Shown piece by piece: positions 27,001 to 35,245 of a stretch of 64,000 nt of DNA. Position 1 is the first letter of the stretch. Each line of letters starts with the position of its first letter. Below the pieces are notes generated by a model. That model saw nothing but the letters and a program-made list of their open reading frames with translations. It had not been told where the DNA came from and searched no databases. The translations under genes and the position numbers were made by a program. The stretch spans positions 124,001 to 188,000 of the forward strand of contig NZ_JAHFVG010000002.1 of assembly GCF_023264675.1 (NCBI RefSeq). The letters run 5' to 3'. Source of the DNA: Rhodococcus sp. (in: high G+C Gram-positive bacteria) (GTDB lineage Bacteria; Actinomycetota; Actinomycetes; Mycobacteriales; Mycobacteriaceae).

Positions 27001-27572
27001 TCGTGATCGAGCACCAGAATCGCTCGGACACTGGGACATTGTCCGGCTACCTCGACGGCGACGGCAAGGTTGTCACCGTCGGCGGCGATCATCGTCGGCT
27101 CGGTCTCACGGGCGATGTCGGTGAGGGCGCGTGCGCTGGCTCCTGCCTGGAGGGGCACGGCCACGGCGCCGAGTCTGAGCGTGGCGAGCTCGGTCACGAC
27201 GTAATCGATACCGGCGAATCCGAGAGTGGCGATGAAATCGCCTGTGGCCACAGCGAGCTCGCCCGCACTCAATTCGGCGGCAAGTGCGCCTGCGCGATTC
27301 CAGGCTTCGGCGTAGGTGATGCTCTCCATGCGTGGCAGCAGCGAAATCTCGGATCTGCCGTTGCGTTGCACGACCTCTCGTGCCCGGCGCCCGAGGGCCG
27401 GGCGATCGGCGTAGCGCTCCATGATCTCGGCGACCATCCGGGTCAGTTTCGGCTCGATGGCCGCAGCGGCGGCCGTGACGGCCGAATCCGGCTCGGCGCT
27501 GCGAAACTGCTCGTCCGATCGGTGAAGCTCGGTGAATCGCTTGAGTAGTGGTGAATCCATGGCGGAAGTCAT
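24069..27572 (-). CDS. car: Carboxylic acid reductase (A-T-R)
   Basis: A 1,167-residue enzyme that reduces carboxylic acids to aldehydes with ATP and NADPH. The adenylation domain carries YTSGSTGTPKGAIHTE (about 245-260). The thiolation domain is near residue 676, with LGGDSLSALTF holding the phosphopantetheine Ser. The thioester reductase domain begins near 768 with LLTGANGYLGRFL and has the Tyr/Lys pair in YANGYGTSKWAGE. Length and order are normal for Rhodococcus/Nocardia CARs. ATG 27572 has GGAGGGG upstream; an ATG 12 bp downstream is possible. Activity needs a phosphopantetheinyl transferase, not seen here. Confidence 0.95.
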   Translation of the reverse strand: MTSAMDSPLLKRFTELHRSDEQFRSAEPDSAVTAAAAAIEPKLTRMVAEIMERYADRPALGRRAREVVQRNGRSEISLLPRMESITYAEAWNRAGALAAELSAGELAVATGDFIATLGFAGIDYVVTELATLRLGAVAVPLQAGASARALTDIARETEPTMIAADGDNLAVAVEVAGQCPSVRAILVLDHDGRGDLDIERITAARESAAPLSIVVEPLSETISRGRSRTPYPLVESRDPDRLATLIYTSGSTGTPKGAIHTERIVAGSWTGAWNATDPTDSTPSFPVITLDYLPMSHLAGRGLVFMTLAAGGTVNFAGKSDLSTLFEDFSLARPTLALLVPRVCEMIRHTAIAEIDQRLSTGADPDSVRGEVLTHFRDVTFGGRILAAVVGTAPIAEEVKNFVAELLDVAVQDNYGSTEAGMVLREGIVKRPPVIDYRLDDVPELGYFSTDTPHPRGELLLKTTSIIPGYYKRPDVTAEMFDADGFYRTGDVVAEIAPDHLTYVDRRKNVLKLAQGEFVALARLEALFGTSDLVDQIFVYGNSQRSFLLAVVVAAPGVTSAGEVGASLQSLARDEGLNSYEIPREIVLEEAPFTQENGLLSGAGKQLRPKLVEKYGSILEARYTDLEESQTDRLSELRRRGPDAPILDTVGDSAHALLGCAGTDVSPDARFVDLGGDSLSALTFSNLLRDIFDVEVPVGVVTGPSSDLRALAEYIEARLGSTADTVTFDSVHGKNSSAVRAEDLTLDAFLDTDTLKAAQDADAPRARTRTVLLTGANGYLGRFLCLEWLQRMADVGGTVVCLVRGRDAADARARLDAAFDSGDTELSARYRTLADAALEVVAGDIGDNRLGLDADTWGALATRVDRIVHPAALVNHALPYQHMFGPNVVGTAEVVRLAVTDHLKPVTYLSTVAVAAGVENFVENGDIRKESATRSVDESYANGYGTSKWAGEVLLRNAFDLLGLPVTVFRSDMILAHSTWTGQLNVPDVFTRLVLSVAATGIAPKSFYRTDTDSPIDEAGRPRAHYDGLPADFSAAAITALGGESTSGYTTYDVLNPHDDGISLDTFVDWMIESGRTIERIDDYDEWFARFSAAVADLPEPQRTKSLLPLLHAYEQAEYPAAGAHLPAEGFRAAVIDEGDGDIPHLDRALIEKYLTDLEQLGLLTPA

Positions 27573-27622
27573 GCGCGAAAATCCCCTCCGTAGTCGGCAC
27601 AGGTAACTGGATCGACAATTCA

Positions 27623-27635
27623 TTACCCAAGGTAA
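27623..27635. promoter_or_regulatory. TTACC-CAA-GGTAA operator candidate upstream of car
   Basis: A perfect 5-3-5 inverted repeat 51 bp upstream of the car start, in the minus-strand promoter. A further half-site GGTAAC lies at 27602. It is a TetR/FadR-like operator candidate; the half-sites resemble those before the AurF-like gene but the spacing differs. Confidence 0.42.
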
Positions 27636-27734
27636 GGATATGCCCGTGAGGTGAGGGGTCAATCGTGATGCTGCTCATAGTCCGGGTTGTCCGGAAAGTC
27701 GCGAAACGGAATGTGATGTAGAGCTTTTCGGTGG

Positions 27735-28667
27735 TCAGACCCCGAACTGCGCGTGAAGTTCGGGGAGAAAACCAGCGAGATGGTTCATTTCCTGGCCGCA
27801 GTGCAACATCAGATCCTTCGCGAGGTCGATGCTCAGTATCAAGTCGCTCGGATCGACCGAGGGGCCTCGTCCGATGGCGCACGCCGCCTGCTCGAGATTC
27901 GGGACATGTAGTCCGCGAAGGTTGAGATAGAAACGGCTGCGCATCTCGCAGCCATCGATTGTCGGCCGAACCTGGTGGGCCAGCCATCCGAGATCGACCG
28001 GGGCGATGCTGCTGCCTACGCGCCCGAAGATGACCGTGTGGTCCGGCGGTACCGCGAAGCCGTGAGCGAGCGGGTCGCGAAATTCGATCGCCAACTGTTG
28101 AAGTTTGGGGCCGACGTACTCGTCGACGTAGGTGGTGTTGCCGATGTACTTCGCTCGGTCGGGAACGGAGGCGCCGGTCAGATCGGTGCGGAGCGCTGCG
28201 TGCAGATGCGCGTCGGGGTGCCACAACTTGTAGCGAGCGGCTTCGGTGGAATGCCAACCGAACCACCAGTCCCACATTGCCGCGGTGACGCGAGGCATGA
28301 CGGTCCTCACTGCTGCGAACACGACACCGTCGGGCAATCGGCCGTAACCGGTCTCGATCGGCGAGTAACCGTCGACTCCCAGATCTCGTGTCATGTTCTC
28401 GAACGAGGGGATCAGATTCGGATCGGCTGGTTGCCCCGCGTGGGCGTCGAGCACGCCGCGGGGCGCCGGGGCGGTTCGGTCGGCCATGAAATGCGCGTAG
28501 GGGAGCGTGCGGTCGTACGCGCGGTATCCCTGGTAACGATCGCTGCACACTGCCGGCAGCAACGGGGCCGCCTGGCTACGGTGGGCGGTTCCCAGCGCGG
28601 CGGCCACTACTCCTGCTCCGGCAGCTCCGAGAAGCGTGCGACGACTCGGGTTCCAATTCCTCAACAT
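27735..28667 (-). CDS. DAPG hydrolase (PhlG)-like protein with Tat signal
   Basis: A 310-residue protein. The N-terminus SRRTLLGAAGAGVVAAALG followed by SQAAPLL is a twin-arginine export signal, so the product is probably folded before secretion. The mature part matches the 2,4-diacetylphloroglucinol hydrolase family: MWDWWFGWHSTEAARYKLWHPDAHLHA and a terminal GQEMNHLAGFLPELH supply His/Glu residues for the zinc site used in C-C bond hydrolysis. The usual PhlG is cytosolic, so export is notable. The likely substrate is a phenolic ketone, but this is not established. It is divergent from a TetR gene. Confidence 0.75.
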   Translation of the reverse strand: MLRNWNPSRRTLLGAAGAGVVAAALGTAHRSQAAPLLPAVCSDRYQGYRAYDRTLPYAHFMADRTAPAPRGVLDAHAGQPADPNLIPSFENMTRDLGVDGYSPIETGYGRLPDGVVFAAVRTVMPRVTAAMWDWWFGWHSTEAARYKLWHPDAHLHAALRTDLTGASVPDRAKYIGNTTYVDEYVGPKLQQLAIEFRDPLAHGFAVPPDHTVIFGRVGSSIAPVDLGWLAHQVRPTIDGCEMRSRFYLNLRGLHVPNLEQAACAIGRGPSVDPSDLILSIDLAKDLMLHCGQEMNHLAGFLPELHAQFGV

Positions 28668-28676
28668 CCGTTGAGG
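28659..28676. promoter_or_regulatory. CCTCAAC-ATCC-GTTGAGG inverted repeat over hydrolase start codon
   Basis: A perfect 7-4-7 inverted repeat that covers the ATG (28665-28667) of the DAPG-hydrolase-like gene in a 56-bp divergent gap with a TetR gene. It is a natural operator candidate for that TetR, which would then repress both genes. Confidence 0.55.
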
Positions 28677-28723
28677 CTAGAGATACGGCCAGGGGGCAGT
28701 CAAGGGTGTCGTACTGTCCATTC

Positions 28724-29287
28724 ATGTCGCCGACACGGAAAGCCCTCCTGGCCGTCGCCTCGGTGACGGTCCTGGCCGAGCGTGGCCCCCGCGGGCTGAC
28801 CCACCGGGCAGTCGACGCCGCAGCGAAGCTGAGTGCAGGTGCGGTCAACTACCACGCCCCGAATCGGGCGGCCTTGCTCACGCTTGCGCTGGAAGAGGTG
28901 TTCGCGGCGGACATGGCCACAGCGGCAGCCCATTTTTCGCTGGAGGAGTGGTCTCACGATTCCGTCGTGGCAGCGGTCGTCGGATTCGTCACCGACATGT
29001 GTTCGGTGGACAACCGCATCAGGGTGATCGCGCGACATCACCTTCGAGGTGAGGCGATGAACCATCCGCAGTTGCGTGCGACGTTCGATCTTCAACTGGC
29101 GGCATTCACCACGCTGGTTCGAGACGGAATGGTCGCCGCGAAAGTGGAGGCGACGACCGCCTCGGCTGAATTGTTCGCGCTGTCGGTCGACGGGCTTCTG
29201 CTGCGGCAGGTGATGGTGGGTGCTCAACCGCTCTCGGAGCGGGACGTTCGAGCCATCGCCGACATGATCGCTCGCAGGCAGTCCTGA
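28724..29287 (+). CDS. TetR-family transcriptional regulator
   Basis: A 187-residue TetR regulator with the N-terminal HTH (AERGPRGLTHRAVDAAAKLSAGAVNYHAPNRAALL) at about residues 13-55 and an all-helical ligand domain. ATG 28724 is chosen; GTG 28706 would add six residues. Its divergence from the exported DAPG-hydrolase-like gene, with a strong inverted repeat between, suggests local control by a phenolic ligand. This is inference. Confidence 0.85.
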   Translation: MSPTRKALLAVASVTVLAERGPRGLTHRAVDAAAKLSAGAVNYHAPNRAALLTLALEEVFAADMATAAAHFSLEEWSHDSVVAAVVGFVTDMCSVDNRIRVIARHHLRGEAMNHPQLRATFDLQLAAFTTLVRDGMVAAKVEATTASAELFALSVDGLLLRQVMVGAQPLSERDVRAIADMIARRQS

Positions 29288-29444
29288 ACGGTCTGTACAG
29301 CGAATGGCCCGGCATGCTCGGGGAGCTGTGGTCTCAACCCTCCGAACACGTCCGGCAGCGACACTTGTTCGCCGCCGACTACGGCACTACCCACTGAAGT
29401 CACCGAGACAAACATCGCACTTGTCTGGCGGTACCGTTCAGGTC

Positions 29445-29855
29445 ATGTACCGGAGCACGATGGCACTCTCGCACCACCCTGCCCGTGACGGCACCCGAAT
29501 CGAGATCGATCACGTTCCCGCCTACCTTGCGTTGGAATTGGCGAGCCACGCATGGGCCGAAGCACTGGCAGCGGCGAGCAATTCCCTCGTCACTGCTGCC
29601 GAGGTGATGGTCGTCCATATTTCCTCGGACTTCTCGCGCGAACTCTTTGTGGGATCGGCCGATGTCCAGGTGGTGGTGACCAGGCTCGGGGTCAGTTCGC
29701 TCGTCGTCGACGTCTCGATCTTCCAGAACGACGTTCGCGCTGCCGTCGCGTCCTTCACGCTTGTTCGTGTGGTCGACGGTTCGTCCTCGCCGCTCACCGA
29801 CGCCGAACGCGCGTCGATCGCCTCGCTGGTCTCCGAGGGGGCGTTGCAGGTTTGA
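29445..29855 (+). CDS. Hotdog-fold thioesterase-like protein
   Basis: A 136-residue hotdog-fold protein (4-hydroxybenzoyl-CoA thioesterase/FabZ-like superfamily). It shows AAEVMVVHISSDFSRELFVGSADVQVVVTRLG and VDVSIFQNDVRAAVASFTLV, the long central helix and beta-sheet of this fold. ATG 29445 is used, but ATG 29460 has a better CGGAG site. It is 29 bp upstream of idi on the same strand, probably co-transcribed. The acyl-CoA substrate is unknown. Confidence 0.68.
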   Translation: MYRSTMALSHHPARDGTRIEIDHVPAYLALELASHAWAEALAAASNSLVTAAEVMVVHISSDFSRELFVGSADVQVVVTRLGVSSLVVDVSIFQNDVRAAVASFTLVRVVDGSSSPLTDAERASIASLVSEGALQV

Positions 29856-29884
29856 ACCTCCACGAGACGCGGCACCATGAAGGT

Positions 29885-30499
29885 ATGCATCCGACCCGAC
29901 CCGTCGTGACCGAGTACGTCGTCCTCGTCGGCGAGGACGGACGTGCCGTCGGGACGGCGCTGAAATCGACCGTCCACACCACGTGCACACCGCTGCACCT
30001 GGCGTTCTCGTGCTACGTCTTCAATTCACGCGGTGAAGTCCTGATCACCGAGCGGGCACACGAGAAGAAGACCTGGCCCGCGGTGACCACCAATACCTGC
30101 TGCGGTCATCCCGGCCCGAACGAAAGCCTCGCCGATGCCGTCGTACGCAGGTTGGAACAGGAACTGGGCATCGCCGTGGACGGTGTTCGGCTTCTCCTTC
30201 CCGATTTCAGGTACCGCGCCGTGATGGACGACGGTGTGGTCGAGAACGAGCTGTGTCCGGTATACGGCGTGCTGTACGACGGCCCGGCGCCCACTCCCGA
30301 TCCGGCCGAGGTGGCCCGGGCGGAATGGATCTCGTGGCGGGAGTTCTCGCGGTTCGTCGACGAGGGCGGAGCTGTGTCGCCGTGGTGCCGCGAGCAGATG
30401 CCGCGGCTTCGAGCGCTCGGTGAAAACCCGGCCGACTGGCCGTCGGGCGACTCTGCGAACCTTCCACCTGCGGCGCGTTCGGTGGGTAACCCCGGCTGA
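29885..30499 (+). CDS. idi: Isopentenyl-diphosphate delta-isomerase, type I
   Basis: A 204-residue Nudix-like isomerase interconverting isopentenyl and dimethylallyl diphosphate for isoprenoid synthesis. Hallmarks are the metal-binding His in LHLAFSCYVF, the active-site Cys in TNTCCGHPGPNES, the Nudix-like RRLEQELGI, and the catalytic Glu region VVENELCPVYGV. It begins at ATG 29885. The slightly proline-rich C-terminal tail after residue ~175 is non-conserved. Confidence 0.94.
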   Translation: MHPTRPVVTEYVVLVGEDGRAVGTALKSTVHTTCTPLHLAFSCYVFNSRGEVLITERAHEKKTWPAVTTNTCCGHPGPNESLADAVVRRLEQELGIAVDGVRLLLPDFRYRAVMDDGVVENELCPVYGVLYDGPAPTPDPAEVARAEWISWREFSRFVDEGGAVSPWCREQMPRLRALGENPADWPSGDSANLPPAARSVGNPG

Positions 30500-30519
30500 C
30501 CTCGACATCCTTCGAGCGA

Positions 30520-30535
30520 GGTCATTCGAATGACC
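30520..30535. promoter_or_regulatory. GGTCATTCGAATGACC perfect palindrome before ScbR-type regulator
   Basis: A perfect 16-bp palindrome 21 bp after the idi stop and 82 bp before the butyrolactone-receptor-type TetR start. It could be the regulator's own operator. A terminator role is less likely because there is no loop or T-tract. Confidence 0.45.
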
Positions 30536-30616
30536 GACGCCGGACCCGATATGGTTGATCGGTGTACTACGAGTGTGAATCGCCGAGATCGATGATGCGA
30601 CGACGTCGATCGGTCG

Positions 30617-31276
30617 GTGTCCATGCAGCAGCGTGCTGAGGACACTCGCCAGGCCGTGCTCGTCGGCGCGGCGACCAGTTTCGAGAAGTTCGGCTACGGA
30701 ACAGCGAGTCTGTCGACCATCCTGGCCAACGCCGGAGTGACCAAAGGCGCGATGTACTTCCACTTCTCGTCGAAGGAAGACCTCGCGCACGCGGTGATCG
30801 GTGCCCAACACCAGATGGCAATGGACGGCGTTCGTCTGGTGGTCGCGCAGGTCCCGTCCGCGCTCGATGCTCTCATTCTCGTGAGCCAGGAGATGGCTCG
30901 CCAGCTAGTCGACGAACCTGTTGCTCGCGGAGGAATGCGGCTGACTCTGGAGATCGGCAGCATCCAGGGACCGGTGCAGCGGCCGTATCTCGATTGGATC
31001 GAATCTATTCGGGTGCTGGCCCAACGGGCGCACGACGAGGGCGATATCGCCGAAGGCGTCGACGTCGACGCCCTCGCGAAGTTCGTGGTCGGTGCGTTCA
31101 CCGGAGTCCAGACGCTGTCCGAAGTTCTGTACGGGCGGGCCGATCTGTATGCCCGTCTGACCGAGATGTGGGAGTTGCTGATTCCCGCTGTCGTTGCCCC
31201 TCGTGCACGCACGCGCGCGCGGGGACTCGCCGGGGCGCAGCCACGACACTGGACCGAACCGAGCACACCGTCGTAA
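30617..31276 (+). CDS. ScbR/ArpA-type TetR regulator (gamma-butyrolactone receptor family)
   Basis: A 219-residue TetR-family regulator with the autoregulator-receptor signature FEKFGYGTASLSTILANAGVTKGAMYFHFSSKEDLAHAV in the HTH. Family members bind gamma-butyrolactone-like signals and control secondary metabolism or density responses in actinomycetes. GTG 30617 or ATG 30623 may be the start. No butyrolactone synthase (AfsA-like) lies in the window. The C-terminal ~25 residues are Arg/Ala-rich and unstructured. Confidence 0.8.
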   Translation: MSMQQRAEDTRQAVLVGAATSFEKFGYGTASLSTILANAGVTKGAMYFHFSSKEDLAHAVIGAQHQMAMDGVRLVVAQVPSALDALILVSQEMARQLVDEPVARGGMRLTLEIGSIQGPVQRPYLDWIESIRVLAQRAHDEGDIAEGVDVDALAKFVVGAFTGVQTLSEVLYGRADLYARLTEMWELLIPAVVAPRARTRARGLAGAQPRHWTEPSTPS

Positions 31277-31313
31277 CGTCACTCGACACCGCCTTCGCAC
31301 GAACGGACTTTCC

Positions 31314-33095
31314 ATGACCGAGGTACTCAACCGCCGTGATCTCGAGTTCTTGCTCTACGAGTGGCTCGACGTCGAATCGTTGACCGATCGGAAACGGTTC
31401 GTCGAGCACTCCCGCGAGACCTTCGACGCCGTGATGGATCTGTGCGCCGACATCGCGCACAAACACTTCGAGCCACACAACCGGTTGTCCGATGCGAACG
31501 AACCTCGCATGCGTGCCGACGGCACAGTGGAGATGATCGACGACGTGAAAGCGGCTCTCGCGGTGTATTCCGCTGCCGGCCTCATAGCGGGTCAGTTCGA
31601 CGAGAGTGTCGGCGGAATGCAGTTGCCGACCACGGTCGCCCGCGCAGCGATGGCATGGTTTCAGGCTGCGAACGCCTCGACGTCGTCGTATCCGTTCTTG
31701 ACGATGGCGAACGCCAATTTGATTGCCACGTACGGCACCGAAGCGCAGATCGACGACTACGTTCGACCGATGCTGGAAGGCAAGTACTTCGGCACGATGT
31801 GTTTGTCCGAGCCCGCCGCGGGATCGTCTCTGGCCGACATCACCACGCGTGCGGTGGTGCAGGACGACGGCAGTTACCGGATCACCGGCACGAAGATGTG
31901 GATCTCCGCCGGAGACCACGAATTGACCGAGAACATCGTGCATCTCGTGCTGGCCAAAGCAGCAGGCGGTGGCCCGGGCGTCAAGGGCATCTCACTGTTC
32001 ATCGTGCCGAAGTATCTCGCCGACGGAACACGGAACGACGTTGCGCTGGTGGGGCTCAACCACAAGATGGGCAATCGCGGCACCACCAATACGCTGCTGA
32101 ACTTCGGTGACGGATCCTTCTCCGACGCAGGGGGTTCCGGTGCGATCGGATACCTCGTCGGCGAGGAGCATCGAGGCCTGTCGTACATGTTCCACATGAT
32201 GAACGAGGCCCGCATCGGTGTCGGGTTCCTCGCGATTTCTCTGGGCTACGTGGGCTACCTCAAGTCGCTCGACTACGCGAAGGTGCGTACGCAAGGTCGC
32301 CCGATCGGAGCCAAGGATCCGGCATCTGCGCCCGTCGCCTTGATCGAGCATGCGGACATCAGACGAATGCTGCTCGCTCAGAAGTCCTACGTGGAAGGTG
32401 CTCTGGCATTGGGCCTGTACTGTTCGCGGCTCGTCGACGAGCAGGATACGACCGAGGACGAGGCGACGAAGGCGGAGTCCACGCTGCTGCTGGACGTGTT
32501 GACTCCGATCGCGAAGAGTTGGCCCTCGCAGTGGTGTCTGGAGGCGAACAGTCTCGCCATTCAAATTCACGGTGGATACGGCTACACCCGTGACTACGAC
32601 GTGGAGCAGTATTACCGCGACAACCGGCTCAACCCCATCCACGAAGGTACACACGGTATTCAAGGTCTCGACCTGCTCGGCCGTAAGGTGACGATGCAGG
32701 GCGGTGCCGGGCTCGTACTGTTGGGTGATCGCGTCGCGGGCACTGTTCGGGCTGCGCGCGTGATCTCCGGGGAGACCGCCGAAATGGCCGATGCGTTGGA
32801 GTCGTCGTTGAACCGGGCAGTCGCTGTGACGGCCGCTCTGTGGTCCACCGGCGATCCGGCCGTGGCACTGGCGAACTCGACGATCTATCTCGAGGCGTTG
32901 GGACACATCGTCATCGCGTGGATGTGGCTGGAGCAGCTCACCGCGGTCGAGAACAAGACCGGTGACTTCTATGATGGCAAGCGCAGCGCAGCCCGCTACT
33001 TCTTTGCCTACGAACTGCCCAAGGTCGGGCCGCAGTTGGATCTGCTGGCGAGCCTGGACAGAACCACTCTCGACATGAAGCCGGAGTGGTTCTGA
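31314..33095 (+). CDS. Acyl-CoA dehydrogenase
   Basis: A 593-residue long-form acyl-CoA dehydrogenase of the FadE5/AcdA-like class. It catalyses FAD-dependent alpha,beta-dehydrogenation of an acyl-CoA. Seen: FGTMCLSEPAAGSSLADITT (FAD/substrate loop), NHKMGNRGTTNTLLNFG, IQIHGGYGYTRDYDVEQYYRD and the catalytic-Glu region NPIHEGTHGIQGLDLLGRK (near residue 443). ATG 31314 follows the regulator by 37 bp, so the ScbR-type TetR may control it. Chain length preference is not predictable. Confidence 0.9.
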   Translation: MTEVLNRRDLEFLLYEWLDVESLTDRKRFVEHSRETFDAVMDLCADIAHKHFEPHNRLSDANEPRMRADGTVEMIDDVKAALAVYSAAGLIAGQFDESVGGMQLPTTVARAAMAWFQAANASTSSYPFLTMANANLIATYGTEAQIDDYVRPMLEGKYFGTMCLSEPAAGSSLADITTRAVVQDDGSYRITGTKMWISAGDHELTENIVHLVLAKAAGGGPGVKGISLFIVPKYLADGTRNDVALVGLNHKMGNRGTTNTLLNFGDGSFSDAGGSGAIGYLVGEEHRGLSYMFHMMNEARIGVGFLAISLGYVGYLKSLDYAKVRTQGRPIGAKDPASAPVALIEHADIRRMLLAQKSYVEGALALGLYCSRLVDEQDTTEDEATKAESTLLLDVLTPIAKSWPSQWCLEANSLAIQIHGGYGYTRDYDVEQYYRDNRLNPIHEGTHGIQGLDLLGRKVTMQGGAGLVLLGDRVAGTVRAARVISGETAEMADALESSLNRAVAVTAALWSTGDPAVALANSTIYLEALGHIVIAWMWLEQLTAVENKTGDFYDGKRSAARYFFAYELPKVGPQLDLLASLDRTTLDMKPEWF

Positions 33096-33109
33096 GCCGA
33101 GCTCAGCTC
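33094..33109. terminator. GAGC-rich near-palindrome at convergent gene ends
   Basis: GAGCCGAGCTCAGCTC (14 of 16 self-complementary positions) spans the stop codon of the acyl-CoA dehydrogenase and the 7-bp gap to glgX. It may act as a small bidirectional terminator; it has no T-tract. Confidence 0.3.
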
Positions 33110-35172
33110 GAAGGCGTCGGTACCGCCAGAAGGGTGAACGAGTGCTCGCGGATCAGAATTTTCGGTCCCGAGTTCTCGTAGGCCTGCTCGGGATCGCTCG
33201 AGACGACCTGAGTCCAGCCTGAATCCTCCTGTTCGAATTCGTTCGGCAGCGTGAATTCGACGGCGCCGGAGGACGAATTGACCATCCACGCGAAGATGGT
33301 GTCGTCCTGCGCCGACGCCATCACGACCAGTAGCGACAGCGCCGAACCGTCGGACCAGTCGTCGTCGGACAACTTTTCCCCGTCGGCGCGGTAGAAGTCG
33401 ACGAACGTCTTCCCATCCGACTCGCTGTCGTGCCGGAACCAGCGGGGGCGCAACGCGGAATGGCCGGATCGAAGGCGAATCAACTCGGCGGTGAACTCCT
33501 GAAGTGGCGTGTCCGCGGCAGCCCAGTCGAACCATGAAATCTCGTTGTCCTGGCAGTACGCATTGTTGTTTCCGCCCTGGGTCCGGCCGATCTCGTCGCC
33601 GCCGAGGACCATCGGAACCCCTGCCGAGAACAGAAGCGTCGCCAACTGATTGCGTTGCTGACGAGCCCGGAGCGCGTTGACGCCTTCGTCGTCCGTCGGC
33701 CCTTCGGCGCCGCATCCCCACGATCGGTTGTCGGATTCGCCGTCCGCGTTGTCTTCGCCGTTCGCGTCGTTGTGCTTGCTGTCGTAGCTGTAGAGGTCCG
33801 CCAACGTGAATCCGTCGTGAGCGGTGACGAAGTTGACGCTTGCCAGCGTGGGTCGTCGACTGTTCTCGTAGACGTCAGGGCTCCCGGTGATGCGCTGAGC
33901 GAACGCGCCGAGCGATCCTTCTTCGCCGCGCCAGAAATCGCGTACGTCGTCGCGGAACTTGCCGTTCCACTCGGACCAGCGGGCAGGGAATCCGCCGACC
34001 TGGTAGCCCTGAGTGTCCCAGGGTTCGGCTATGAGTTTGACGGCCGCGAGCGTCGGATCCTGATGCACGAGGTCGAGGAATGCGCTGTGCTTGTCCAGGT
34101 CCGAATCCTGACGAGTCAGTGTGCTGGCCAGATCGAAACGGAATCCGTCGACATGCATCTCGGTGACCCAGTACCGCAACGAGTCCATGATCAACGCCAG
34201 AGCAGCCGGGTGTCCGACATTGAGACTGTTGCCGGTTCCGGTGGTGTCGAAATACGAACCGCGGTCCTCGTCGACGAGCCGGTAGTACGAGCGGTTGTCG
34301 ATGCCCTTGAGCGAGAGCGTTGGACCGAGGTGATTGCCTTCGGCCGTGTGGTTGTAGACGACGTCGAGTATCACCTCGATGCCTGCGTCGTGAAGCGCCT
34401 TCACCATCGTCTTGAATTCGTCGACCTGACCTCCGGTGTCACCCGCGCTGCTGTACTCGTTGTGGGGTGCCAGGAAGCCGATCGAGTTGTAGCCCCAGTA
34501 GTTGCGGCGTCCTTCCTCCAACAGGTGTGAGTCCTGGACGAATTGGTGCACCGGCAGCAGCTCGACCGAGGTGACACCGAGATCCACCAGCGACCGAATC
34601 GCGGCAGGATGGGCCAGTCCTGCGTACGTTCCGCGGATATTCTCGTCGACTCCGGGATGAAGGGCAGTGAATCCCTTGACATGAACTTCGTATACCACCG
34701 TGCGGTCCAACGGAATTCGCGGCGATCGGTCCTCGCCCCAGTCGAAGTCGGAGTCCGTCACCACCGACACCGGCATCGAACCGGCGGAGTCCGCTTCGTT
34801 GAGGGATTCCGGCTCCTCGTGGTGATGGGAGAACACCGACTCGTTCCAGTCGACCGACCCCGAAATCGCGCGAGCATACGGATCGAGAAGCAGTTTGTTC
34901 TTGTTGTGCCGCAGTCCTCTAGCTGGATCCCACGGCCCGTCGACCCGCAACCCGTAGCGGCTGCCGACGGAAAGGGAATCGACGAAACCGTGAAACACAT
35001 GTCCGGTTCGCTCGCCGAGCACCGTCGACGAGATCTCGTCGCCGGACTCGCCCAGGACTACGACGGTGATGGAGTCGGCGGTTTCGGAGTAGATCGCGAC
35101 ATCGGCCTCGCCGCTGGAGAGAAGTGAAACGCCGAGTGGATACGGCCTGCTGATGGGGATTGAGTCCGACAT
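33103..35172 (-). CDS. glgX: Glycogen debranching enzyme GlgX
   Basis: A 689-residue GH13_11 isoamylase-type enzyme that hydrolyses alpha-1,6 branches of glycogen in the cytosol. An N-terminal CBM48-like domain (LGVSLLSSGEADVAIYSETADSITVVVL) is followed by the TIM barrel with VVYNHTAEGN, MHVDGFRFDLASTL (nucleophile Asp), LIAEPWD (acid/base Glu) and NFVTAHDGFTLADL. ATG 35172 (MSDSIPISRPYPLG) is chosen; the upstream frame extends but overlaps the promoter of a divergent small gene. Confidence 0.93.
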   Translation of the reverse strand: MSDSIPISRPYPLGVSLLSSGEADVAIYSETADSITVVVLGESGDEISSTVLGERTGHVFHGFVDSLSVGSRYGLRVDGPWDPARGLRHNKNKLLLDPYARAISGSVDWNESVFSHHHEEPESLNEADSAGSMPVSVVTDSDFDWGEDRSPRIPLDRTVVYEVHVKGFTALHPGVDENIRGTYAGLAHPAAIRSLVDLGVTSVELLPVHQFVQDSHLLEEGRRNYWGYNSIGFLAPHNEYSSAGDTGGQVDEFKTMVKALHDAGIEVILDVVYNHTAEGNHLGPTLSLKGIDNRSYYRLVDEDRGSYFDTTGTGNSLNVGHPAALALIMDSLRYWVTEMHVDGFRFDLASTLTRQDSDLDKHSAFLDLVHQDPTLAAVKLIAEPWDTQGYQVGGFPARWSEWNGKFRDDVRDFWRGEEGSLGAFAQRITGSPDVYENSRRPTLASVNFVTAHDGFTLADLYSYDSKHNDANGEDNADGESDNRSWGCGAEGPTDDEGVNALRARQQRNQLATLLFSAGVPMVLGGDEIGRTQGGNNNAYCQDNEISWFDWAAADTPLQEFTAELIRLRSGHSALRPRWFRHDSESDGKTFVDFYRADGEKLSDDDWSDGSALSLLVVMASAQDDTIFAWMVNSSSGAVEFTLPNEFEQEDSGWTQVVSSDPEQAYENSGPKILIREHSFTLLAVPTPSS

Positions 35173-35245
35173 CGACGATCGATACCCAGAAGCGTTCAGA
35201 ACAAACCACGTTTGAGACCTGGGCAAAGCCGGGTACCGCTCTCGC

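Noticed and set aside
26448..27548. A 366-codon plus-strand frame opposite the adenylation domain of car.
   Set aside because: It is antisense to conserved catalytic segments of a full-length CAR.
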